This document shows, piece by piece, positions 56,713 through 64,000 of a DNA stretch of 64,000 nt (the stretch's first letter is position 1; every line of letters begins with the position of its first letter). The DNA comes from Alteromonas mediterranea DE (GTDB lineage Bacteria; Pseudomonadota; Gammaproteobacteria; Enterobacterales; Alteromonadaceae). The translations under genes and the position numbers were made by a program. The notes under the pieces are model-generated. The model did not search any database and had not been told where the DNA came from. It saw only the letters and a program-made list of their open reading frames with translations. Location of the stretch: the NCBI RefSeq assembly GCF_000020585.3, contig NC_011138.3, forward strand, positions 1,359,791 to 1,423,790, written 5' to 3'.

Positions 56713-57926
56713 GTCAGGTATTAATTCAGGCCGGTACTAAGCTATTAAATGCATTAGGGCGGCACAGCGACCTGATAATGCAGGCGTATGTTAACGGATC
56801 GGTAAAAGAGCGGGATTACAGCCCTAAGGTACTAGAGCAACTTGTGCAGCTAGGTGTACTGTGGCGTCCCGAAGCGCAAAGTGAACTGCGCCTTAAAAGC
56901 GCAGTGCGTACGCTTTTAGAAGGGAGCTTGCAAGACGATCGTAACCGCACTATTAATGCGAATATTGGCGCGTCATTAGCTAGCCTTAAAACCCTTACTG
57001 AACATTATAAAGAAGCGCTTCATTACAACAAATATAATGAAGCGGCTGCGCACATGAGTGATTTGACGGAACATGTTTATCAGCTCTCTGAATCGCTAAG
57101 CAATAGTGTTCGCGTGATGTTTGGCCGCATAAACAATGAGTTTGGTTACGTGTCGTCGGTTGAAGCAAAAATTCGTGAAAACGAGCTAGCTCAGGGGCAG
57201 GTAACGGATTTACTGGCGCAGCTTGAGTGTTTCCGCTTTGATGAGTTAAGCGAACTGGCGGGGTCTAACCGTGAATTACGTCATCTGCTGGTGGTATCAC
57301 TACAACAGCGCTTTGCAAAAGCGGCGCAGGAATTGTCGGTAGTTCAAGCGCGCTTACTAGACTTACTTGGTCGTTTCAGAGAGTTTCAAGGGCGTACACG
57401 TTTGCTTAAAGGCTTTTTGCTGCATATGGAGCAGCAGCCAGATTTCGCACCGGGCAACTATGCTAACCTAACCAATGTACCTGTATTGTTTAATCAGTCA
57501 GCATCTATTATTGCAACGGCAGCGCCTGATGTTAACAATGTAGAGCATGAAGCGGATTACCAACATATTGTCGCGGCGTTGTCTCACATCCATAAGCGTC
57601 AGTCGAAACACGAAGACACTAAACCCGCTGATATAGACGTTACTGCACAATCCACCGTATCGCTGGAAAAAGACCCGCTACAGAAAGCGGTAGAAGACTA
57701 CTTCTGCGATGTCATCGATTCGGGCCAACCGAAAACCGCACTCGATTATTTTGAGCAGCATGCGTTGGAGTTTGACCCGGAAGTATGGATTTACCAAGTG
57801 ATTGGCGGCTATCAAGCCTTAGATGAGCAGGATAAGCAGTTTTTTGCATTAGAACCCCACGGTAAGAACGATAAAGTCTATACCGGCAACTTCTACATAA
57901 GTGATATTACTCTAGGTCTGCGATAA
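56709..57926 (+). CDS. MukF/MksF/JetA-like kleisin-type subunit
   Basis: A 405-residue helical protein, smaller than MukF (~440) but of JetA size range. The N-terminal part looks like a winged helix (YSPKVLEQLVQLGVLWRPEAQSELRLKSAVRTLLEG), the middle is long helices (MSDLTEHVYQLSESLSNSVRVMFGRINNEFGYV), and the C-terminus is a further compact domain. This arrangement matches the kleisin subunits of MukBEF-type complexes. The start overlaps the previous gene by four bases. It ends the operon, with no JetD/MksG-like gene after it. Confidence 0.72.
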   Translation: MSQVLIQAGTKLLNALGRHSDLIMQAYVNGSVKERDYSPKVLEQLVQLGVLWRPEAQSELRLKSAVRTLLEGSLQDDRNRTINANIGASLASLKTLTEHYKEALHYNKYNEAAAHMSDLTEHVYQLSESLSNSVRVMFGRINNEFGYVSSVEAKIRENELAQGQVTDLLAQLECFRFDELSELAGSNRELRHLLVVSLQQRFAKAAQELSVVQARLLDLLGRFREFQGRTRLLKGFLLHMEQQPDFAPGNYANLTNVPVLFNQSASIIATAAPDVNNVEHEADYQHIVAALSHIHKRQSKHEDTKPADIDVTAQSTVSLEKDPLQKAVEDYFCDVIDSGQPKTALDYFEQHALEFDPEVWIYQVIGGYQALDEQDKQFFALEPHGKNDKVYTGNFYISDITLGLR

Positions 57927-57960
57927 CGAAGAAGATCTTCAACTTATCAAATGTTCATCA

Positions 57961-57994
57961 CGCCCAGCGGTTTTATATGTAATGACACTGGGCG
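57961..57994 (+). terminator. Possible terminator of the condensin-like operon
   Basis: CGCCCAG (57961-57967) and CTGGGCG (57988-57994) with a 20-base loop, 34 bases after the stop. The U tract is broken (AAACTATTTTGTTTT), so the strength is doubtful. Confidence 0.45.
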
Positions 57995-58266
57995 AAACTA
58001 TTTTGTTTTCTCTACCATAAAAACCAATTTAGACACTTGGAACACGCCGAAAAGTACCTATAATACAATAGGTGTTTACACTTATTTAACATAGTGAACT
58101 TAAAGATTCATGGCAGCGTAATATGTCTGTCAATCGCACGGACTATGCTTACAAACGTGCGGTGAACACTAGGTCTGGCCCACGAAAGTCGGTCTTACTG
58201 TAAGTTTCTGCAGGATGTAGAATAGGTTGTGGTACTGCCGCGTACAGTACGAAGAGGAAGAGTGTT
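57995..58266. other. Gap between the condensin-like operon and the TerB-like gene
   Basis: With the hairpin at 57961-57994 this makes a 340-base non-genic stretch. A 26-codon frame (58123-58203) lacks a ribosome site and was not called. No RNA gene or repeat was recognised. Confidence 0.5.
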
Positions 58267-58659
58267 ATGCAATTATCAGAACAACAAAGTTTCAATCAAG
58301 CCCTAATCAAATTATCAGTATTGCTCTATCAGGTGGACGGTATGGTCACTTTATCAGAACAAGACTACCTAAATGCGATGGTCGACTCATTAGACTGGCA
58401 AAGCCCAATATGTCCAGAAGCGTTTTTAAACGATACGATTTACCAAACGCGAAAGGCCATAGATACGGGTGATGCCATTACCTTCTTACGCAGTTTAAAA
58501 AACGATCTCGCTTTCGATGCAGAAAAGACCATGGAAGTTGCTATGGCTATTACCGGAGTAGACGGTGAAAGAAGTGATGAAGAAACGGAGTTATTGTCTC
58601 TTCTTACGCATAAACTGCTAGCAAAAGCGTTGGTTTCAAGTAACGATACGCTGCAGTAA
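58267..58659 (+). CDS. TerB-like domain protein
   Basis: A 130-residue helical protein. Two Asp/Glu-bearing segments, QVDGMVTLSEQDYLNAM and ITGVDGERSDEETELLSLL, are spaced as in TerB/DjlA-type domains, where the acidic residues bind metal. No membrane segment or signal peptide is present. The ATG has GAGGAAG just upstream, a good ribosome site. TerB proteins are linked to stress and to tellurite resistance in some species; a specific role here cannot be stated. It follows the condensin-like operon, but the gap suggests a separate unit. Confidence 0.7.
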   Translation: MQLSEQQSFNQALIKLSVLLYQVDGMVTLSEQDYLNAMVDSLDWQSPICPEAFLNDTIYQTRKAIDTGDAITFLRSLKNDLAFDAEKTMEVAMAITGVDGERSDEETELLSLLTHKLLAKALVSSNDTLQ

Positions 58660-58692
58660 GGCCTTTCTTAGCTTTTAACTTCAGCGGTCAAA

Positions 58693-59928
58693 ATGTCTAT
58701 ATTTAGTTTTTATGCGGCACGTTTGTGTGCCGCTACTGTTGCCCTAATTTCCCTTAATGGCTGTAGCGTGTCGCACAGCACACAGTTCTCTGACAGTGAC
58801 CAGCGCTTTCCTACAAGCGTAGATTCATATAGCAACTATTTAAGGGATGTTGAGGCATACCTGTACGCCCAGCGCGTTTTTATTGGTAACAATAAAGCGC
58901 AGGAAATAACAATGAATATGCCTTTTGAGTGCGCGTCACAGGTAAGTGATACCGGTATACTTTTAGTGCACGGCTTAGGCGACTCTCCCTATTTCTTTCG
59001 CGACGTGGCGCAGGCTCTATGTAATGAAGGTATTCGGGTACGAACTATCTTATTACCTGGCCACGGTTCAAAACCCGGCGATATGCTAAGCGTAAGTTAC
59101 GAGCAATGGCAAAATGAGACGAATCATCATATTCGCCTTTTCTCACGTGAAGTAGAGAATATGTATATCGGTGGATTTTCAACGGGGGCGAACCTCACCA
59201 CAATCGCTAGTTTCTCAATGGCGGAAAAATACGATGTTAAAGGGTTAATTCACTTTTCTCCCGCGTTTAAATCGCGCTTCTTTGTTTCTCGATTGGCCCC
59301 CTATATTGACCAGCTATTCCCTTGGCCTAATGTGGAAGAAGAAGACAATCCAAGCCGCTATAATTCTACGGCCATGCCAGGCTTTGCTGCCTATCAGGAA
59401 AGCGTAAATGTGCTACAAGATTTGTTTTCACAAAGCAACGAAGAAGCGCGTACCCTAAAGGTACCGGTTTTCATGGTCGTTGCGGAAAAAGACAGTGTGG
59501 TCGACACTCAAAAGATTGCCGAGCAGTTCCGTGATAATTTTACTCATGCGAAAAAGTGCCTGATTTGGCAAGGAGAGCATTCCCCTGCGCTACCTTCAAA
59601 GCTTATTGTTCAACAAACTATGAAGTTGCCGCAGCAGCGAATTAGTGCCGCTTCGCATATGAGTACACTGTTTTCCGATAAAAATTCTTTATATGGCACG
59701 CAAAGCCGTTTTCGCATTTGTGACAACGGGCAGGGTAGCGATGAAGAAGCGCGTTGCAATGCCGGCGAAGAGGTATGGTATGGCCCGTGGGGATACGAGG
59801 CTGAAGAAGAGGAAGTAGGCAATGTATACGCAAGGCTTACCTATAATCCGTACTTTGACACTATGGTAGAGCAGCTGCTCGCGTTTACAGGCAAGTCAAA
59901 AGCAAGCAGGCTTTGTGCGTCAAACTAA
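58693..59928 (+). CDS. Alpha/beta-hydrolase lipoprotein
   Basis: A 411-residue lipoprotein (LNGC lipobox near residue 24). The hydrolase fold is clear: oxyanion segment LLVHGLGDSPYFF, the nucleophile elbow GFSTGAN (Ser near residue 160), the acid in VVAEKDSVVD and the His in QGEHSP, so the catalytic triad is complete. Similar proteins are carboxylesterases or lipases; the substrate is unknown. A ~70-residue acidic C-terminal part (RICDNGQGSDEEARCNAGEEVWYGPWG) carries two Cys that may pair. Convergent with the RND operon. Confidence 0.88.
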   Translation: MSIFSFYAARLCAATVALISLNGCSVSHSTQFSDSDQRFPTSVDSYSNYLRDVEAYLYAQRVFIGNNKAQEITMNMPFECASQVSDTGILLVHGLGDSPYFFRDVAQALCNEGIRVRTILLPGHGSKPGDMLSVSYEQWQNETNHHIRLFSREVENMYIGGFSTGANLTTIASFSMAEKYDVKGLIHFSPAFKSRFFVSRLAPYIDQLFPWPNVEEEDNPSRYNSTAMPGFAAYQESVNVLQDLFSQSNEEARTLKVPVFMVVAEKDSVVDTQKIAEQFRDNFTHAKKCLIWQGEHSPALPSKLIVQQTMKLPQQRISAASHMSTLFSDKNSLYGTQSRFRICDNGQGSDEEARCNAGEEVWYGPWGYEAEEEEVGNVYARLTYNPYFDTMVEQLLAFTGKSKASRLCASN

Positions 59929-59934
59929 AGCCAT

Positions 59935-60003
59935 AAAAAAACCTAAACCCTGGTTTCATCTATTTATAACGAGCAAATAGTGAGACATGGATTTAGGTTT
60001 TTC
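59935..60003. terminator. Bidirectional terminator, long imperfect hairpin
   Basis: AAACCTAAA and TTTAGGTTT form the outer stem (about 59938-59947 / 59992-60001) with flanking A and T runs; an inner CTATTT/AAATAG stem (59960-59965 / 59976-59981) makes a long branched or extended hairpin between converging genes. Confidence 0.68.
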
Positions 60004-60035
60004 TGCATAGGGCTTTTTAGCCTTATTGGCTATAG

Positions 60036-63000
60036 TTAGGAATGCTGTGCTTGAGCATCTTCCATTTCTTTTTCTAGCTTAGCGCTTTCATCAGCTCTGG
60101 GTTTTGTGAATCGCGCTAACGCTAAATAAAGTACCGGCGTGAGATAAAGGGTAAACACAACGGCAATCCCCAAGCCGCCAAAGACCACCCAACCTATAGC
60201 ATTACGGGCTTCAGCGCCTGCTCCCGTTGACAATATAAGCGGCAGGCCACCGAGTATAGTCGAAACAAGTGTCATCATAATGGGGCGAAGTCGCACTTTA
60301 CCCGCTTCAACAATGGCGTCATAAATATCAAAGCCCTTATCGCGCAATTGGTCAGCAAATTCTATTAAAAGAATGGCGTTTTTGGCCAAAAGACCAATTA
60401 ACATCACCAACCCAATCTGAGAATAAATATTAATACTCGTACCCGTTAAAAATAATGCGTAGACCGCGGCAGCAATACCGAAAGGTACGGTGAGCATGAC
60501 CACAACAGCGCTGTTAACACTTTCAAACTGCGCTGCGAGTACTAATAACACAATGATAAAAGCCAGTACGTAAGTTAGCGCGACTTGTTTGGATGTTTCT
60601 TCAAAAGTTTGCGCTTCGCCTAAAAATACAAGGCCAATACCATCAGGTAGTGTATCGAGGGCAAGCGTGCGAATTTGTTGCACCACTTCACTAAGTGCCA
60701 CGTCCTCTGGTAATTCCATTTCTACTTTTATTGCGCGGCGTTGCGCTTGACGCTCAAGCTCTGCTGCTACCCCTTCTTCAGTTATATAAGCCACGCTAGA
60801 AAGCGGTACCAAATTACCGTCAGTACTTTTCACATAAAGGCTCGTAAGTTCTGACGGGTCAAGCGTGCTGCGATTATTGGTCTGCAACATAATAGGAATG
60901 GCTTGATCGCCTACGTTCAAGTCGGCAATGTCATCGCCGTTGACCGCAGCCCGGAGTGTGCTGGCAATATCGGTAAGCGGGACGCCGAGTTCTTCGGCGC
61001 GGCGTCTGTCGATGTTTACCCGCATTTGAGGCTGGGTAGGGTCGTAACTAATACGAGGCCTGCCAAGCTCAGGCAGGGTGTCTTCTAATTGCCGGGAAAA
61101 GCGCTGTGCAGCCTTAAATATATTCTCGTACGTGTCACCGGTAAGGGCGATTTCAAGACCTCCACCTTGCCCGCGAAGGTTAAGGCTGTTACCGCCAAAT
61201 GCGTTGCCCGGCGCGCCAGGAATTTGCTGTAGTTTAGGACGAATCTCGTTAACGACGTCTTGCAGCGACGTGTCTCGTTCATCCCAATGTTTGAGCGGTG
61301 CCGTGATAAAGACGATATTAGGATCCCATGATCCAACGACCGTATAAATCGAGTCGATGGTGCCGTTTTCTACATAAGGCAGCAGCAGCTCTTCCATTTT
61401 CTCTGCTTGTCTGTCCATAAAGTTAAGTCCTGCGCCGTCAGGCCCACGGGCAAATATGCGTATGGTGCCCCTGTCTTCGCTTGGCAATAGCTCATTATCG
61501 ATGTTTTGCGCCAGAATGTAGGCACCGCCGCCGGCGGCTAAGCTCAATATGCCCACAACCCAGCCATATTTAAGCGCTTTGAGTAGCGACGCTTGGTAAA
61601 CCCTTAAACACGCGTGGCCAAAACGGCCGAACGTTTTGCTAAATAGGCCGGTTTTACTGGTTTGTTTTACCTTCAAACGGGCCGTTAATGCAGGTACAAG
61701 AGACAACGCTACAAAAGAGGAGATAACCACTGCACCCGCTAATACGCCACCAAATTCTCTAAACAAACGCCCTGCGGTCGAAGGCAAAAACGCAATAGGA
61801 ATAAATACAGAGGCAAGTACGGCTGTGGTGGCAACCACAGCAAAGAAGACTTCTCGAGTGCCTACTACGGCTGCAGCGCGCGCACCTAGTCCCATGCTTC
61901 TGCGGCGCTGAATGTTTTCAGAAACGACAATGGCGTCGTCAACTATCATTCCGGTGGCAAGCACCAAAGCGAGCAAAGTGAGTATATTTATGGAAAAACC
62001 CATTCCCCAAATAATAGCAAGTGCACCGGCAAGCGATACGGGAATAGAAAGCGCTGGGACAATGGTTGCACGCCATGAGCCAATAAATACAAGAAGGGTA
62101 ACCACCACAAGAGCTATGGTCAGGCTAAGGGATACGACCACTTCTTTAACTGAATCTCGAATGAATTCAGCATCGTCAGCGGTAACCACAATATTCATAT
62201 CCGCAAAGCGTTTATCAAGGTCTTCGACCATTGCCAACACTTCATCTGATATTTCAATAGTATTTGAACTGGCCTGGCGTATTACGCCTACACCAATAAC
62301 AGGCGTACCGTCCAAACGGACTACGCTGGTGGTGTCCGCTGGGCCAAAGTAAACACTGGCCACATCGTTAATACGTATATCACCGGTGACAACAATATTA
62401 CCTACATCTTCAGCAGATACGGAGGTGGCATCGGCCCGCACAATTAAGGCTTGCTCGGCCGATTGAATACTACCTGCAGGAACATCAAATGGCGCAAGGG
62501 CGAGAGCATCGCCAATATCACTCATCGACAAACCAAAACTGGTTAAACGAAGAGGGTCAACAGATACACGTAAAACGCGCTCTCGGTCACCATTTAGCGT
62601 TACGTCGGCAACACCTGGAATACTTAAAAACAAAGGCGCGACATCGGTATCAACACGTTCGGTTAGGGTCTCCATATCTAACGTATCGCTAGATATGGCC
62701 AAACTTACCACCGCTTGTGCGTCACTGTCAGCGCGAATAATCGCTACTTGTTCAACGTCTTCGGGAAGCTGGCGTTGAACACGGCTAACCGATTCGCGAA
62801 CCTCGTTCGCCGCATCTTCTAAATTCACGCCAGGTCGAAATTCAACCCTTACTCGGGCAGAGTTTTCTTCACTTTGTGCGTATATGTTCTTAACACCGCT
62901 TACTCGCGCAACAGCACCTTCTAGGCGCCCGGTTACCTCGGCGTCGACGGTTTCCGGTGACGCGCCAGGAAATTGCGCAGTTACCGTTACTCGCGGGGTG

Positions 63001-63152
63001 TCTACATCAGGAAGTTCACGAACTTCTAGGCCACTTAGTGCGGCAAGCCCGGCAATAGCAATAAGCAAGTTAAGTACAACGATAAGAACCGGACGTCGTA
63101 TCGACAGAGAGGGTAAATCACTTACCGAAGAAGATAGGTTTGAATCACTCAC
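60036..63152 (-). CDS. RND efflux permease (HAE-type inner-membrane pump)
   Basis: About 1038 residues, the usual length of AcrB/MexB-like pumps. The N-terminal membrane segment follows SIRRPVLIVVLNLLIAIAGL, then the porter region (FPGASPETVDAEVTGRLEGAV), segments with VATGMIVDDAIVVSENIQRR (conserved Asp pair for proton transfer) and GLLAKNAILLIEFA. The frame is open to 63212, but GTG 63152 has GGAGG eight bases upstream and overlaps the adaptor stop by 8 bases, so it is the start. It works with the adaptor gene and an unseen outer-membrane channel to export drugs or other compounds; the specificity is unknown. Confidence 0.95.
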   Translation of the reverse strand: MSDSNLSSSVSDLPSLSIRRPVLIVVLNLLIAIAGLAALSGLEVRELPDVDTPRVTVTAQFPGASPETVDAEVTGRLEGAVARVSGVKNIYAQSEENSARVRVEFRPGVNLEDAANEVRESVSRVQRQLPEDVEQVAIIRADSDAQAVVSLAISSDTLDMETLTERVDTDVAPLFLSIPGVADVTLNGDRERVLRVSVDPLRLTSFGLSMSDIGDALALAPFDVPAGSIQSAEQALIVRADATSVSAEDVGNIVVTGDIRINDVASVYFGPADTTSVVRLDGTPVIGVGVIRQASSNTIEISDEVLAMVEDLDKRFADMNIVVTADDAEFIRDSVKEVVVSLSLTIALVVVTLLVFIGSWRATIVPALSIPVSLAGALAIIWGMGFSINILTLLALVLATGMIVDDAIVVSENIQRRRSMGLGARAAAVVGTREVFFAVVATTAVLASVFIPIAFLPSTAGRLFREFGGVLAGAVVISSFVALSLVPALTARLKVKQTSKTGLFSKTFGRFGHACLRVYQASLLKALKYGWVVGILSLAAGGGAYILAQNIDNELLPSEDRGTIRIFARGPDGAGLNFMDRQAEKMEELLLPYVENGTIDSIYTVVGSWDPNIVFITAPLKHWDERDTSLQDVVNEIRPKLQQIPGAPGNAFGGNSLNLRGQGGGLEIALTGDTYENIFKAAQRFSRQLEDTLPELGRPRISYDPTQPQMRVNIDRRRAEELGVPLTDIASTLRAAVNGDDIADLNVGDQAIPIMLQTNNRSTLDPSELTSLYVKSTDGNLVPLSSVAYITEEGVAAELERQAQRRAIKVEMELPEDVALSEVVQQIRTLALDTLPDGIGLVFLGEAQTFEETSKQVALTYVLAFIIVLLVLAAQFESVNSAVVVMLTVPFGIAAAVYALFLTGTSINIYSQIGLVMLIGLLAKNAILLIEFADQLRDKGFDIYDAIVEAGKVRLRPIMMTLVSTILGGLPLILSTGAGAEARNAIGWVVFGGLGIAVVFTLYLTPVLYLALARFTKPRADESAKLEKEMEDAQAQHS

Positions 63153-64000
63153 CTTGAGGCCCTCCGGCCAACTCGGTGGTAATTTCTTGCCCGGAACGTA
63201 AACGCTGAACACCTTCTGAAATTAGCGTGTCACCTTCTTCAATATCACCAAAAACTAAAATTGTTCCTCTTAGGCGTTGGTGAACGCTTACATCGACTTT
63301 TTTCGCTTTGCCATCTTCAGCTAACCAAATATAGGCTCCGGTTGCTCCCCACAATAATGCTGCTTCTGGAATGGCTGCAAATCGGTCGCCTTCAATACTT
63401 AAATTAACGCGGAAACTCATGCCCGGACGAAATTGATCCGATGAGTTGTCAAGCAGTGCTCGGGCGCGAAGGGTTCGGTCTGCTTCATTGATGCGAGAGT
63501 CTACTTGTGCAATTTCTGCTTTTACACGCTTCTCTTTGTCGCTCCACGGCTCAAGCGTAACATTCGGCGCATTAAGTAACACGGGTAACGCGGCTTCGGG
63601 CGCCTTAAAGTTGATGAAAAGTTTACTTCTGTTGTCTAGCGTAGTGATAACGGTTTGCTCGTTAATTCGGTCGCCAACTTCAACCTCAGTAAGCCCGACT
63701 ACGCCATCGAATGGCGCGATAATGTGTCTATCTTCTAAATCGGCTTGCGCTTCTTCAAGCGCAACTTCGGCAAGATCACGTTGCGTGCGAGCAAGGTCAA
63801 GTTCGCTAACGGGCACTGCGCCTTGTTTATAGCTAGAAGCCAAGCGTTCTACCGTACGCTGTGCATCTTCTAAGGTAAGCTTCGCGCGTTTAAGCGCTGT
63901 TTGCTGGCGTCTGTCGTCAAGACGTACTAGCACTTTCCCTTTTTCTACTGATTGGCCAGGAACAAAGTTGATTTCAGTAACTTCGTCAGAAACGGCAGGG
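63145..64000 (-). CDS. RND periplasmic adaptor (membrane fusion protein), 5' end outside window
   Basis: The visible ~284 residues run from PAVSDEVTEINFVPGQSVEKGKVLVRLDDR (lipoyl-like half) through a coiled-coil hairpin (LTLEDAQRTVERLASSYKQGAVPVSELDLART) to a second lipoyl half (IIAPFDGVVGLTEVEVGDRI) and the beta-barrel and membrane-proximal domains. This is the HlyD/AcrA adaptor layout. Reading continues past the window edge, so the signal peptide and start are missing. It precedes the permease in the same operon, overlapping it by 8 bases. Confidence 0.94.
   Translation of the reverse strand, partial: PAVSDEVTEINFVPGQSVEKGKVLVRLDDRRQQTALKRAKLTLEDAQRTVERLASSYKQGAVPVSELDLARTQRDLAEVALEEAQADLEDRHIIAPFDGVVGLTEVEVGDRINEQTVITTLDNRSKLFINFKAPEAALPVLLNAPNVTLEPWSDKEKRVKAEIAQVDSRINEADRTLRARALLDNSSDQFRPGMSFRVNLSIEGDRFAAIPEAALLWGATGAYIWLAEDGKAKKVDVSVHQRLRGTILVFGDIEEGDTLISEGVQRLRSGQEITTELAGGPQGE

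Noticed and set aside
58123..58203. 26-codon frame (starts MSVNRTDYAYK) before the TerB-like gene
   Set aside because: No ribosome-binding site and no terminator or conservation clue; too short to support.
57927..59928. Search for a JetD/MksG-like nuclease next to the condensin-like operon
   Set aside because: The downstream genes are a TerB-like protein and a hydrolase lipoprotein, and the upstream neighbour is a broken lipoprotein gene; none resembles a topoisomerase-VI-like nuclease.

Overview
The window looks like chromosomal DNA of a marine gammaproteobacterium, most probably Alteromonas or a close relative. This rests on gene content and arrangement: fadI-fadJ with a FadR-like operator, corB-ypjD beside ffh, a full aerotolerance (bat) operon, DUF3025, DUF3379, DUF885 and M28 lipoproteins, and many c-di-GMP proteins. 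No rRNA, tRNA, CRISPR array, insertion sequence or prophage was seen. Most of the window reads as core genome.

Layout. 0-11 kb: the 3' half of uvrB, a LysR-type regulator, divergent queC and queE (queuosine precursor synthesis), a periplasmic solute-binding-like protein, asnB, an RMD1/DUF155 protein, an M28 peptidase lipoprotein, DUF3025 and a YIP1 membrane protein. 11-17 kb: a tightly packed sulfate-assimilation operon read leftward, cysD-cysC-cysQ-cysN followed by an SLC13-type permease that probably brings in sulfate. 17-24 kb: putP, a diguanylate cyclase, an ECF sigma factor with its putative DUF3379 anti-sigma partner, and a DUF885 lipoprotein. 24-32 kb: the moxR-DUF58-DUF4381-batA-batBC-batD operon, read leftward. 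32-36 kb: fadI-fadJ, then two very small genes sharing one terminator. 36-45 kb: a 1518-residue propeller-PAS-PAS-GGDEF-EAL protein, an M16 peptidase, sixA and a small soluble protein. 45-52 kb: corB (broken by a one-base frameshift), ypjD, ffh, a lipoprotein with a collagen-like stretch and a duplicated propeller-like domain, and a small lipoprotein gene split by an in-frame stop. 52-58 kb: a three-gene MukBEF/MksBEF/JetABC-like condensin operon. 58-64 kb: a TerB-like protein, an alpha/beta-hydrolase lipoprotein, and an RND efflux permease with its adaptor, which runs off the window.

The most unusual system is the condensin-like operon at 52370-57926. It has an SMC-like ATPase, a MukE/JetB-sized protein and a MukF/JetA-sized protein, in the order ATPase first, and no JetD/MksG-type nuclease gene is adjacent. 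Other points worth attention are the two interrupted genes (corB near 46368 and the lipoprotein gene near 51796), a perfect 22-bp inverted repeat downstream of the bat operon, a perfect 19-bp palindrome upstream of putP, and a 55-codon gene at 36185-36352. Product names rest on recognised motifs and remembered family features; no database search was run.
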